Source: Gnetum montanum (lineage: Eukaryota; Streptophyta; Gnetopsida; Gnetales; Gnetaceae). From it: a stretch of DNA of 64,000 nt. The notes under the pieces were generated by a model. That model was not told where the DNA came from and ran no database searches. It saw only the letters and a program-made list of their open reading frames with translations. How positions within the stretch are numbered: position 1 is the stretch's first letter; the number at the start of each line of letters is the position of its first letter. The stretch lies in the NCBI GenBank assembly GCA_015680685.1, contig MNCI01000967.1, positions 356,458 to 420,457 of the forward strand, in the 5' to 3' direction. Shown in pieces: positions 46,758-58,477 of this stretch. The position numbers were made by a program, and so were the translations under genes.

Positions 46758-47754
46758 CTAATGACAAGTGAGCTTACATGACCTCTTTCCATCTTTTTGC
46801 ATAATAGGTGAATTGTCAAAATTTGTAACACGTGACCTATGGTAGCCTCGTTTGCTGATAATTTTATATGGACTTATGCATTATCATGTAACAACATTGT
46901 ATCTTTTTCTCTTGGAGTTGTGCTTGTAGGATGAAGCTTGGAGTCCTCACAAAGGTGCAACTCATTACGACAACAAGTCACCACATGACCTTGATGTGTA
47001 AGATTCTGTGAATTTGTCTTGCTATGCCAAGATTGCTTATGTCACTTACCTCCTATTACCTTTTCCTTAAGCCCAACCCTATACACTAATTATAAACTTC
47101 CTAACCCTTAAGTGAAAATGTTGACCAATGTTTAACACTCATTTATTATGGTCATTTGACATCTTCTTCATCATGCTCCACCATCAAGTCTATTGAGTGT
47201 AACACATCTCATTTAATGGGAAAACCTTCAAGTCCATTGAATATAACACATCTTATTCAATGGGAAAACCAAATCAAATCTAGCCTTGGTAATGAAACTC
47301 AATGAAGGTTTCACCCCATAACAAAATTAGGGAAGAAAATTGTGAAGAAGTTGAAAGGCCAATGAGGATCAAAAGATAAACCAATGGCTCCAAAAATTTA
47401 AAGAGAGGAGCCTAATGACCAAAGAAAACCTTGGAGTAAAGTGTTGGTTCCTCAAATGCATTGTTAAGTGACCAACACTTCAAAATGTGAAGCATGAAGA
47501 TTTATTAATTGACCAACATGTTACTACTATATCATAGCCATGATGTCAATATTTGGAACTCACTATCAACCTTGTGAATATTTTCCTATAGCCAAAAGAT
47601 AGCCCTTATCCTAACCTTATCCCATCATCATAAGCACTCTTTAACATCGTTTAACATTACTAAATCAAGTGGGAAAAGGGAACATTGGTGATGGATCTAT
47701 AGTAGTGTTTTTTATTCTTTGTTGATGTCTCTAAGTTTAATCCTCAAGACACCA
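46758..47754 (+). other. remainder of A's 3' UTR
   Basis: Non-coding. From about 46900 on it is the inverted counterpart of C's 3' UTR (34466-35360), including atctcatttaatgggaaaac-type words shared with 35000-35060. Confidence 0.65.
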
Positions 47755-47769
47755 ACAAAGAGGGTCTAA
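47755..47769 (+). promoter_or_regulatory. polypurine tract of A
   Basis: ACAAAGAGGGTCTAA directly precedes the TGAAACACC start of the 3' LTR. Confidence 0.7.
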
Positions 47770-49137
47770 TGAAACACCACCATGAATACACGTTTTAACC
47801 TTTTTAGTATTATAACTTTCACCCTATGAAACTTGAGGTTAAAATACCACTATAAAATGTAGATATTGTAATCCATGAGATGCAATTTCACATACCTTAA
47901 CTTTTGGAGCTAAAAAAATGCATCAAAAGTAGTCATAGCCTCAATTCTCAAGTGAAAAAAGGTCATATCATGCCTATATTTGAGCTTGGAAGGATAAGAA
48001 ATGCCTTTTGGACTCCCAAAATTGGCATTTTAATGGGTTTTGTGGGATGTATCACCTTTGCTACACTGGAGTCACCCATGCTCAATGTTGGGGGGTTTAG
48101 CTTCTACAACTCTATCGTGTCTTTAGCAATCCTAGCATTGCTTTAGTAGCCCTAGTGTTGCTCTTGCTCCAACATGGATCATATAACCCTAGCATTGCTT
48201 CTAAAGTTCATCATTCTTAGAATTGATCTAGTAACTCTAGTATTTCTCTGGCAGCTCAAGCATGCCCCCAACAACCCCAACATGGCTCCTGTAGGCTCAA
48301 CGTTGTTCATAGAAGGTCAGTGTTCTTGGAAGAAGCCAACATAGGTAAAATTCTAATTTACTATTTTTGGTAATTAGAATCGTTTTGGTACCTTGTAAGT
48401 ATCAAAATATACTATAAATGAAAACAATGTTGGATTTGGACACCTACTACACTTGCAAGTAATATCAATTTGTCAACAATTAAGATAGAAATTTGTAGCC
48501 AAAATTATGACCATGAAACCTATATCAATCAAGATTGAACACCATGAAAATATTTCACTATTTTGGAGATTCCACCACTATGGCATTCCATAGTTTTGAG
48601 AATTCATTGTAAACAAAAGGCTTTTGGAGCATTCTTAGCATGAAACCTACAACCATTTTGACCACTGTTCAACCCCTGAGATTGTGTGAGATTTTGTGAC
48701 AATGTTGAGCAACCTAGGCATCAAAACTCACAACATGGCTCTCCCTTGTGGCCTAAAACCCCCACACATCTCACCCTCCCTATACCACCAACACTACAAA
48801 TTTGGTGAAGGGAACTGGTAAAGTATTGTAGTTTTAGTAGTTATGAAGCATCTAGATCATGGAGCAGATTATGGTGTCTAGGGCTACAAGCTTCAATAGA
48901 CTCCAAACCCCCATTGAAGTGCATCCTTTGCAACCCAAGCACCATTTTTACACATCCCGAGCTCTTCTTTATTTTCAACATTTTATTGCAATAAAGTTTA
49001 TAGTTCCTTTTTTGTGCAAATTAGTATAATTTTGTGTTATTTTGTGCACTTGTTTTGAACTTGACCTACATTACTTTCATTTCCATTTACACTTGGTAAT
49101 TCCCTAGGTGATCAACAAGACCATCTAGGGCACCTCA
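47770..49137 (+). repeat. 3' LTR of element A, cut by insertion of D
   Basis: It starts TGAAACACC. The first 350 bp align with the inverted C LTRs, and 48525-49137 aligns with A's 5' LTR at 3525-4140, with a poly(A) signal at 48990-48995. D is inserted 49137/49138, so roughly the last 95 bp would lie beyond the right end of D. The TATA site is degraded (about 48528). Confidence 0.75.
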
Positions 49138-49739
49138 TGTAGCGACCAAAAATGTTGGTGGTTGGAACACCGAGAGGTTGCCAAGCATACAATTTAACCC
49201 TAGATCTGCGTGAGGGCTATGCTGGAGAGAAATGGAAACAAGATGCCCTGAACGGTCTGGTTGATTAGACAGGGACTTAATTGGTGTAACTTAACCTTTC
49301 GTAAACATTTGGTTTTAGAAACAAGGTATGCCAATGAAGCGATAATTAACCAATGTAAAACAATAGAAAATATGACAATAATGGACAAAGAATGAACCAA
49401 ATTTGGGTGAGAAATTGCACTGCCCCAAGATCGAAGATCTGATCTTTGTTTTATTGGAAGATGTACAAATGATTATGCAATACTGGAGAAGCACATCTTA
49501 CATAAAGCAGTATGGTCATAGGTTCCCGAGCTGTAGTCAGTAACTTGCTACTCGGGATTCTTTTGTTTGCCAATCCACTCACCAAGGTGCCAAAATGCTA
49601 AGCCTGCAAAAGGATGTCTGAAACTAATCTAAAAGCTCAAAGCCAACCAAAATGTTTAAAATGCCAACTATGCTCTCCAAAAGCCAGCTCAAAAGCCAAC
49701 CACGTGAAAATCTAACCCTTTGAGCATTGTTTTCCATGG

Positions 49740-49747
49740 TATTTATA
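49740..49747 (-). promoter_or_regulatory. TATA box of D's LTR
   Basis: CCTATAAATACC on the minus strand. Confidence 0.7.
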
Positions 49748-50187
49748 GGGCCAAGAGTAGGAGAAAAATGTGGTCTAGATGCCATGTGTCTTGGGCCCTA
49801 CAAGGTGCAAACATGACTATGCTATGTAAATGTGTGATGCTAGATCTAAACCTTGTTACACTGGGATCTTACTATTGAAACTGCATGTGCAAAAATTTAG
49901 AAAGCATGCCAACAATGAAAGCATAATGGAGTCCATGCTTTAGGACTACGTCTTCCCTACTCTTGTGAGCAAGATCAAGCGTAGGGACAATTTTGAGGAT
50001 TGACCAGGGGTATGTAAAATGAAGCAAACTTGTTGATTTTATCTACCAAAGAGGTGCCAAGGTGAGAATAATCATTGCCAACAAATTATGGAGCTAATTG
50101 AAAATGTTTTAAATGCCTCCATGCAAGTGTTGCATTACTTACATTGTCCAGCAAGTTGGCATAGCGTAAGTAATTGGACACTACTCT

Positions 50188-50806
50188 GTGCTATGCTATG
50201 TAGCGTAACATAGCATAGCTGCTGGTCTTGAAAGGAGTCTTGCCTAGAAGCTGAGAGCATCTATCCGAGGCCTGGTTAGGCAAGCAACTACAACTTTATC
50301 TTCCATGTTGGGAAGCCTTTAAACTTATTGAGTTCATCCTTGGGGGCATTTTGTTGTTTTTCATTCTTGTTATGTTGTGCTACGCTATGTAGCATAGCAC
50401 AACGTAGCAACTAGTGTGACATACATCTTTGTTTATTTTACAATGTTTTACCAAGAAACTTTGCTTGAGGCCTAGGGGCTAAGTGGGACAGGTAGTTTTG
50501 GAGGCTAGAGCATTGCCAAGTGTAGTCCTCTTGCTAGAGCCATTTGGCAGAGGGGCCTTTTGCATTGTATCCTTGCTATGCTACATAGTGTAGCATAGCA
50601 TAGCACCCTGTGATGGCTGAATCTTGACTTGTTTTGAAACCATTTTGTCATAGGATGTTTATTATGTCTTAGTGTGTTGCCAAAGCAAGCTTGCTTGATG
50701 GTTTCAACATGGATAAATGCTTTGGAAGACTGACTTGTTATCAACTTCCATCTTGGATGCTTGATTGATCTCTTCAAGGCTTGCTATGCTGCATTGCGTA
50801 GCATAG
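50188..50806 (-). repeat. four GCTATGCTACGTAGCATAGC-type palindromes about 190-210 bp apart
   Basis: Palindromes of 25-32 bp occur at 50188-50219, 50375-50404, 50574-50600 and 50782-50806, with steps of 187, 199 and 208 bp. The intervening sequence shows little obvious similarity. Confidence 0.75.
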
Positions 50807-51107
50807 TGTAGTAGATTTCTCCACTAGAAAACTTGTTGAACTATTTAGCTCATCTTGAACACTTTTGACAACTCCTAGCATGGTCCCTAGGTAGATTGTC
50901 AGCTGGGTCAATTATCCAGTTGGGAAGACTGGAGAGTCCAACAGGCCTATCAACCTTGGAGATAGAAAACTTGTTGGACTGTACAATCTATCCTCAATGA
51001 CTATGCTATTTTGATGGCCCATTTTGATGCTACACTTGTGAAAATCCTTTACCCAAATTCCAAGACTCTACTAAAGCATTAGGATCCTAAAATTTTACGG
51101 TGTTTCA

Positions 51108-51120
51108 ATGGCCCCTCTTT
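51108..51120 (-). promoter_or_regulatory. polypurine tract of D
   Basis: AAAGAGGGGCCAT on the minus strand, next to the LTR start. Confidence 0.8.
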
Positions 51121-52504
51121 GTTGATGTCTGGAGGATCTGCCCAAGAGATGTTGATAAAGAATACAAAACACCATGAAAAATAGAACACTAACATTGCTC
51201 TCTAGTGGTCACTTAGATGTCGATTTGCTATGCTTAGGAGTATCGGGATAGTCATGTAGGGAAAGGGGGAAAAGGTGGACTTGAGGGAACAGGTTCAGGA
51301 AAGGAAAAGATGTAACATAGTGTGGTCCCTTGTCAGAGTGCTTGTGAGGGAGTTAGCATGCATGGGCATCCTTCTTTGATAGCCTTTTAGACTTCCTTTG
51401 GAAGCACTTAGAGATGGTCATTGTGAAAAAACTGTCATGCCATTTATTTTGGACATGCCTCTTTTTTTGTGTTTGTTTGTTTTTTTTCTTTTTACCTCTG
51501 TTTTTTAGCCATGTTCACTTGCAGAAGACCTTGTCATTTCAGGACAGGTGTTTCCTTAGCAAGATGAGTTGTGTTACATCCATGTGGGGCTTTGACCTAC
51601 CTATAGATGCTTCCCATGCAGCAAGTTATGTTACCCACATCATGGCCTTGGTGGTTGGGCATGTGGAAGGGCTTTATATGCATTAGAAAAACTTGTAAAA
51701 GAGATGTGAAAAGAAAAATGACAAGTGTAAGAAACAAGGTGAAGAGGGTTAAGAGGGAGGGTGGGATGTGCACTCCCAAGTAGCCAAGCTAATCAAAATG
51801 ATCACTTTAGAATGATGTAGTGCTCTACTCTCTTGGCGAAACACATCTTTGAGAGACATCATCTTGGCTTGTATCCTACAAATGCAATAGAGAGAAAACC
51901 AAGGAAATGTAACCATGAAATGCAATGAGGGCAAAGTCTCACTTGCTTTAGACATTGCTGAAGTGGAGAGCATTGTTGCTGAGGCATGAAACATCTAAAG
52001 TAGGAATTCCATCAGTGGTTTTGGCAGTAGCAAACTAAAGGGGTTGACACTGAAGAGGCTAGGAGTTGTGGCGATGTGAGTGCTCAGGATTTCCCACCTA
52101 AGGTAAACATCATGTAGTTCAACTATAAGGTGAAAAGCCTAATAGTTGAACATCTTCTAGGCTTAGATGATGGCAAGGGCTAGAGGGTAGCAACTCTATG
52201 GCTAGGCCACAATAGTTCTGGGACTCCAACAGTAGTCACTAACAATAGGAGCTACTGCCAAGATGACTGGCTATGGTAGCGGTAGCTCTGGAAGTTCAGC
52301 AAGATGTCAAAAAACATCTCCAGAGGATTAGCAAGATGCCAAGGGTAGTGGTGCTGCATGTGTTCCAGAGGGTGTTTCCTTGGCAATATGAATTACATTC
52401 TAGAACTGTAATGTCCCACCCTGTGTTATCTAGAAAGTTAACACTATGCATGTTGGCTTGTTTGTTGGGTCATGGATGCGAGCTAAGAACGTTATGTTGC
52501 GCGC
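51121..52504 (-). other. 3' UTR of element D
   Basis: Non-coding; no family motif is seen in its open frames. Confidence 0.55.
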
Positions 52505-52833
52505 CTAGTTTAAGGTCTTGGTAGACCATTAGATGTACTAGTTTAAGGTCCCAACAAACCGTGATGTGCTAGTTTAAGGTCCTAGTAGACCATTGTGCTA
52601 GTTTATCATCATAGTGGATGGTGGAAGGGCTAGTTTAAGTTCATAGCGGACCATACTGTGGGTGCTAATTTTATTTCATAGCCCAAGGACTTGTTGTGCT
52701 AGTTTATAGTCATAGCAGACTATTTGTGCTAGTTTTGCATCATAGTAGATATTTTTTGCTAGTTTTACATCATAGTGGATGATCTATGCTAGTTTATAGT
52801 CATAGCGGACTATCGATGCTAGTTTACCTTGTA
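52505..52833 (-). repeat. 30-bp unit array, eleven copies, in D's 3' UTR
   Basis: Words like ctagtttaaggtc or ctagttttacatc begin near 52505, 52538, 52569, 52598, 52630, 52665, 52699, 52729, 52759, 52789 and 52819. Steps are 29-35 bp, settling to exactly 30 in the last units. It abuts the integrase stop codon. Confidence 0.9.
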
Positions 52834-53996
52834 TTAGATGTAGTATGGCTTGAGGTACAAGCAGTTCACAGGATTTGCAAACTCTTTGCCATCCATATTG
52901 GCTAGTTTGAAGGCCCCATTGTCATAGGCTTTGGTGACTATGAATGAACCTTCCCAGTTTGCTAAGAACTTTCTTACATGTTCATGAACAGCTTTGAGAA
53001 CTAGGTCCTCCTTTTTAATCAGCCATTGATGTAGATTGAAATGATGCTTTTTCCATCACTTATCCTGGTACCATTCAATGCGATCAAGTATTTGGACACA
53101 CTCTTCTATGGAGTCAAGGTTAATGATCCTTGACTTGTTGTTTTGGGCTTCATTCACAATGCTTGAAAGGATCATCCATAGTGATGGTACCTAAAATTCA
53201 AGAGGTAACACTGCTTTAGATTCATAAATAGGGTTGTAGGGAGTCTTACCTGTGGCCATTCTGCACATCGTATAGTAAGCCCACAACACGTAGAGGATTT
53301 GCTCATGCCATCACCTCTTGCTACTACTAAGCATCTTTTTAAGTAATTTGATGATGGACTTGTTTGTTGCCTCCACCTGACCATTTTCCTATGGGTAGTA
53401 TGGTGACAAAAAGGATTGCTTAATGTCAAGGTGGTTGCAAAAGGTTTTGGTTTCCATGCTATTAAATTATGGCCCGTTTTCTATCACAATAGTCATGGGA
53501 AGGCCAAACCTTGTTACTATATTGTCTAGGATAAAGTGGCAAACCTGTTGGGATGTAGTCTTCCTAAGGGGGATAGCCTCTACCCACTTTGTAAAGTACT
53601 TGGTGGTAGTGATGATGAAGCTATGTCTTGCGGAATACTTAGGTGTGATGAGTCCTATGATATCTAGTCCCCAACGTTGGAATGACCACGTAATCTATGT
53701 AGGATGCAACTCAATAGGTGAGACATGTATAAGATTTACATGACGTTGTCATGTATCACATGTCCTAACTTTGGCAAGGCAATCTTGTTCAATGCAAGGC
53801 TAGTAGTACCCTAGATGTCTAATTTTCACTGTCATAGCTCTAGGGGCTATATGTCCTCCACATAATCCCTCATGGATTTTGTTAACAATTTTTTTTGCTT
53901 CCTCCCCACCAATGCAAGTTAGTAATATCCCATCAAGGAGCGTTTACGTTGGGTGTTATCTCTTATAAGGACATACTGTCAGTCTCCTTTTTGAAT
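52834..53996 (-). pseudogene. integrase of element D
   Basis: On the minus strand: zinc domain HEGLCGGHIAPRAMTVKIRH and HVNLIHVSPIELHPT. The core has RWGLDIIGLITPKYS with the first Asp, YFTKWVEAIPLRKTT, and then VIENGP where the usual second Asp is Glu. NGQVEATNKSIIKLLKKMLS supplies the catalytic Glu. The C-terminal domain has YVLWAY, KTPYNPIYESKAVLPLEF, KKEDLVLKAVHEH and VTKAYDNGAFKLANMDGKEF. It ends PVNCLYLKPYYI-stop at 52834. Only a few stops and frame changes remain, fewer than in A. Confidence 0.85.
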
Positions 53997-55080
53997 TTCA
54001 TCCTTTTGTGCAAATGTCAAGCCGTTTGGGGGTTTGCCTTATTAAAGATAGGCTTTAATGTTAGCATACCACTCTTGGGTATCAGTAGTGTTAACAATTG
54101 TAATCTGTGCTACTCGGATGATAGGATCAATGCATTCTATTATTGAAGCAGGCAAAGTTGCAAATAGGTGCGATGGCACATTCAATGCTAACGTGGCTAA
54201 GGAATCTACTACTGTATTCTCGTTGTGGGGCACGTGTTGGATGTCTATCATTGTAAACTATTTCAAAACATTCTTGGCCAAGTCATAATAAGGCTATAAG
54301 TGTGAAGCTTTACCGGAATAGACTTTGGTAATTTGGTTGACAACAAGTTGGGAATTGCCTCGAATTGCCAAATGTTGGACCCTTAGTTCCTAGGCTGCCA
54401 AGAGGCCCTTAATGAGTCCTTCGTACTTAGCTACATTGTTCATACAAAGGAATGTAAAATGGTAAGCAAAAGGTAAAATATCCCTAGAGGGGAATGTAAT
54501 GATGGTAGCAGCACTACCACCTTGCATAGTTGAGGCACCGTCGAAATGCAAAGTGGCTTCGAAGTGTAATGGCACAGGATTGACATTATTGACATGTTCA
54601 TTGGGGAACTCTATCTCTATCATTACTTGATCATCGATGGGTGAGGTTGTGAGCTATGTGGCTATTTCTTATCCCTTTGTTGATGATTGGGCAGCATAAT
54701 GCAAATTGAATTCTACTATTATAGCTTTCCACTAGGCTATCCTACTAAATTTGTATAAATTGTTTGTGATAGCCCAAAGTATATTACTCTTACATATGAT
54801 GTTAACTTTGTTGCGAAAGAGGTAGTGTCTCCATTTTTTTAGTGAAAACACTAAGGAAAGAAAATTTCTTTCTACTTTGTTATACTTTGCCTCATAAGCT
54901 ATTAATGCATGGCTCAAGTAATAAACTAGGATTTCAAAGCCATCATCTTTCTTCTGACATAACAATGCTGAAATAGATGTGTTCGAGGTGGCAAGGTAGA
55001 TGTAGAAAGGCTTATCCCTCTATGGTGGGTAAACAATTTGGAGGTTCAAAAGCTCTTTCTTTAAGTCATCGAAGCCTTGT
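53997..55080 (-). pseudogene. RNase H and second (archaeal-type) RNase H of element D
   Basis: RNase H: LCQKKDDGFEILVYYLSHAL, YEAKYNKVERNFLSLVFSLK and KKWRHYLFRNKVNIICKSN (about 54965-54760). Second RNase H: HFDGASTMQGGSAATIITFP with the catalytic Asp (about 54555-54490), NVAKYEGLIKGLLAA with the Glu (about 54434-54390), and MIDIQHVPHNENTVVDSLAT (about 54251-54190). The extra domain between RNase H and integrase places D in the Tat/Ogre group. There are isolated stops between the blocks. Confidence 0.85.
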
Positions 55081-56310
55081 TGACATTGTTCTATCCACTC
55101 AAAGTTGACCCCCTTCTTGAGCAAGTGTTGCATGGGGTGTAACTTGTAGATCAACCTCACTATAAACCTTCTGATAAACTATATTCTACCTTGCAACCCA
55201 TGTAATTCTTTAAGGTTGGTAGGGGATGCTAGGTTAACGATGGCCTTAACTTTGTCAGGGTCTACTCATATTCTAGCTTCCGATACTACAAACCCTAGCA
55301 TGCATCTAGTTTTAACTCCAAAAACACATTTCCTTGGGTTGAGATGCAAGTCATGCCTGTGACAATGCTTGAGGACTACATCTAGATCATTGGGATGATC
55401 AATAGCTCCTTTAGACTTTACTGCAATGTCATCCATGTAATCATTTAGTCTCTCCAAGAGGTAGTCGCTAAAAATGTACTTCATGGCTCATTGATAGGTT
55501 GCTCTAGCATTTTTGAGCTCAAAAGGCATCATGGTGTAACAAAAGGTTCCCCAAGGGGTCATGAAAGTAGTTGTTAACTGATGCTCTGGGTTGATGCAAA
55601 TCAGGTTGTAACCTGAAAACCCATCCATATAGGATAGCAAAGCATGACTAGCTGTAGTGTCAATAAGTTGATCAATACTCGATAATGGAAAGTCATCTTT
55701 GATTGTTGCTTTGTTTATATCTTGAAAGTCTATACAAATTCATATACCTCCCATGTTCTTAAAAACCACAATGATGTTTAACACCCACTCCAAGTAATCA
55801 ACCATGTGAATGAAACCAACTTGATACAGCTTGATAATTTCATCATGTATAACTAGTGCGATTTCGGGTTTGATTTTTCGAGCCTTTTTCTTAACTGCTT
55901 TGATACAAAATTCTAAGACAATGTTGTGTTGTATGAGCCATGGGTCTAAGCCCAGCATGTCATCATAAGACCATGCAAACACCTTAACATTGTCTTGGAT
56001 GACTCTAGATATGTCTTTTTGCATTTGTGGATCTAGGAGGGAGCTAAGTTTTAATGTATTTATTTCCCCCTAGATATACTTATAGGTATTTCAATGAGAG
56101 GATCCTCAATCACATCCCCAGCCTCTAAGTATAAGGCTTGGACTAGATGTTTGGGCCAATCTAGGGATGTTTCCAAGGACGCTATGGTGTTGTCAATAGA
56201 TGATTCCCAGTCTATTGATTCTAAGTTTAGGTATCTCATAAGCCTGCCATGAGGACCTGTCAAGGTTAAAAGAGAATGTTGATCACTGTGCATAGTCATT
56301 TTTGTTAAAC
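55081..56310 (-). pseudogene. reverse transcriptase of element D, with its 5' exon border
   Basis: The exon starts at 56310 after the acceptor CTTTCTATTGTGGCAG. Pre-RT: GPHGRLMRYLNLESIDW to LVQALYLEAGDVIEDPLIE (about 56260-56090). RT: MQKDISRVIQDNVKVFAWSY (56024 down), KARKIKPEIALVIHDEIIKL, VGFIHMVDYLEWVLNIIVVF, then LNDYMDDIAVKSKG with the catalytic YMDD (about 55445-55410) and LHLNPRKCVFGVKTRCMLGF. Blocks align in order with A. Short frame breaks near 55490 and 55735 interrupt it. Confidence 0.85.
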
Positions 56311-56312
56311 CT
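56311..56312 (-). promoter_or_regulatory. probable splice acceptor before D's RT exon
   Basis: On the minus strand a pyrimidine-rich run, CTTTCTTTCTATTGTGGCAG, directly precedes the RT exon. The position agrees with A (26929-26930). Confidence 0.55.
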
Positions 56313-56429
56313 GCCACAATAGAAAGAAAGACCAAGTCAAGTGATACTTGTTTGTAACATGTAATGAATGTTTGTAAAGTAATAATACAACATGGGATAA
56401 TTGTCAATTACTATGTAAAGTTTGCAAGT

Positions 56430-56662
56430 TGCCAATTTAAGATCTTAGCAAACCATTAATAGGTTTGAAAATGCAAGGGGCATTATCTTTGCTAGTTTAA
56501 GATCGTAGTGGACCATTAATGATGCAAAACTTGGTCTAAGATATGAAATGAATGCTAAAATCGTTAGTTTAAGGTCATGGCAGACTGTGATTAGGCTACA
56601 TTGTAGGTTAGCATCCCATGTAAATTAAAATTGCTAGTTTAAGGTCTTAGTGGACCGTTAAT
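56430..56662 (-). repeat. four spaced 30-bp units at the RT-side border of D's antisense module
   Basis: Copies near 56430, 56492, 56566 and 56633 have the form ctagtttaaggtcttagtgg. They have the same orientation as the 3' UTR array. Two more lie at the other border (61816, 61856). Confidence 0.75.
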
Positions 56663-56805
56663 GGGTTTGAAAATTTGGTGGGCCCACTTGCTATGCTACC
56701 AACGAGTGTTACGCTATAACAAGATTTTACTATAGTAGCGCTATGCTATGGGGGCATCCCATGTTACTTGGGATGTGAAAATGACAATTTGTTCACTGCG
56801 TCAGC

Positions 56806-56813
56806 TATAAATA
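56806..56813 (+). promoter_or_regulatory. TATA box of D's antisense gene
   Basis: TATAAATA, in the context cagcTATAAATAGtgg, lies about 150 bp before the proposed ATG on the plus strand, opposite to the element's own genes. Confidence 0.6.
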
Positions 56814-57075
56814 GTGGTTTACCCCCTAGTAAACTTGTCATTTTCATTATTAGATCCCAGAGCCCATACTCAGAGCATACCGTGGTGGCACAAAGAGAGA
56901 GAGAAAGTGAACTGGTGTAATGTAGTAGTTGGTAGAGACAATTCACGAGCGGGACAATGGCACCCAAAGACGAACGCAAGCATTGAGGACTTGCCAAAGT
57001 AGATGAGGTGAAGGACTCTCTAGGATGTTTATCCAAGGTGCACGTTGAGGTATGACAAGAGACTCCATCAGCTTG

Positions 57076-58028
57076 GTAAGTCACTATGTTATCCTTATTT
57101 TTGTTGCCGTTATTTTGATGATGTTTGCATCTATTTATACCATTTTAGTTGTTGTTTTGGCTACTATGCTGTTGTTGTTGCTAGTTGGCCACAACAGCCG
57201 TACGGATGCTACGCTATGGCTACATGCAGTATTGCCCTAGCTGCCATTGTTAAGAATGGAAACTACCTTATCACGAGTGTTTGGGAAATTCTGAGCAGTG
57301 TAGCACATGCTTGGCACAACTTACCACCCTTAGAAGGGTTTAGTTATTTGTGAAAGTTTTTATAACAACGTGATGCATGTTTAACGTAGTGTAGCATGAG
57401 TTATTTCATGCAGCAAGATAGGGTTGGGATGGTAGGGGCACTGTGGGTTCTCTCTCGTATGCACGATTTAGACTGTAAGGTTGTTGTTTTTATGCTACTT
57501 TGCTTATGCTATGAGGCCCTTAGGCCATTCTGTTGGCAATCTATCATATTGCTATGCTATAAAAATTGTAGCACTACTACATTGTCAAATTCATTATACT
57601 ACCAAATTTGCCATGCCACGACACCGACCACAATGCTCTATTTGTTATACATTATGTTGCATGCGATGCGTTCATCTTGCTATGCTACATGTGATGCAGT
57701 CGTTATCCTTACACGAAAGTGTTGGCTATTATGTTATGTTGTGTTGTTTCATGTAACCTATTACTATTGCATCATGGTGTGCACCCATTGTTGTTATGCT
57801 ACGCTACTCCCAACTCTCTCTTTTTTGTTAGTATGTTGTATGAAATATTTACCTTTTTTACACTGTGTAAATAGAGGGTCAGGCTACACTATGTGTAAAC
57901 AGATGGTTATGCTATGCTATGTGTAAACAAATAGTTACGCTATGCTACATGTAAACAAATGGTTACGCTACACTATGTGTAAACCTCACCTGAACACAAT
58001 GCTAACATTCAATGCTTTATTATGCAAG
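57076..58028 (+). other. first intron of D's antisense gene
   Basis: Begins GTAAGT. It is rich in gctatgctac-type words and poor in coding motifs, although it happens to contain a 176-codon Cys/Tyr-rich open frame. Four copies of a 28-29 bp repeat lie at 57885-57986, just before the acceptor. Confidence 0.5.
57885..57986 (+). repeat. 28-29 bp tandem repeat, four copies
   Basis: gtaaac recurs at about 57895, 57924, 57952 and 57981 in units like gttacgctatgctatgtgtaaacaaatg. Confidence 0.8.
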
Positions 58029-58477
58029 GTCATGTTTAAACCTATCCTGATTGTCCTTGAGATTATAGGAGTCCTGTGCTACCTCAGTGAACCAGTGGCC
58101 AATGTCCCTCCTCCCCATGCACACATGGGGCAGCAGGCAGTTTAGTTCTGGGAGGGTGCATGGGACTTCTTACAGTTCCTCCTCCACCATTTTAGTGTGA
58201 TCGTGTGGTCACACTTATCAGCTGAGACAATGGCCACAATTACAGAAACACTATTGCCCGAGGTGAACCGGAGCATTCTAAAGTTCCTAGCTAATGGGAT
58301 GATCAGAGGTGAAGGTGCAACAGGTTCCAACTAGCACCCAAAAGGCTTAAGGCACTTAAGTTGGATCTGGGACATGCCTAAGTACAAATGTTATCACTTA
58401 TATAACACATTATATGTTACCTACCACATGGGCACTTGTTTTCAGAACCCACCTAGAACCATTTATTATGCTGATAG
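58029..58477 (+). other. HAD/FCP1-like phosphatase exon in D's antisense gene
   Basis: KPILIVLEIIGVLCYL stands where FCP1/NIF-type enzymes have the D-x-N/D-G-T/V nucleophile loop. Here the first Asp is Glu and the second position is Ile. WDFLQFLLHHFSVIVWSHLS corresponds to the x-F-L-x-x-x-x-x-x-F-x-V-x-V-W-S block, and WIWDMPKYKC to the W-D-Q-x-H-C segment of plant family members. Copy A (22248 down) shows the same blocks. If the assignment is right, both copies lack the catalytic Asp. Similarity judged by eye only. Confidence 0.4.

Larger units (their letters stand above)
49138..51107 (-). repeat. 3' LTR of element D
   Basis: 1,970 bp, minus strand, TGAAACACC at 51107 to GGTCGCTACA at 49138. 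TATAAATA is on the minus strand at 49740-49747. The U3 half contains four long palindromes (50188, 50375, 50574, 50782). Confidence 0.85.

Noticed and set aside
47770-49137. Solo LTR of an independent element
   Set aside because: It is preceded by a polypurine tract and by sequence matching C's 3' UTR, and its second half matches the LTR at 3525-4237. It is A's 3' LTR.
57396-57926. 176-codon open frame, the second longest in the window
   Set aside because: It is Cys/Tyr/Leu-rich without domain signs, lies between a good donor (57076) and acceptor (58028) and consists of gctatgctac-type repeats. It is best read as intron.
58029-58477. Functional host phosphatase gene
   Set aside because: The same segment occurs inside element A in the same relative place, has stops, and lacks the catalytic Asp, so it belongs to the transposon module.
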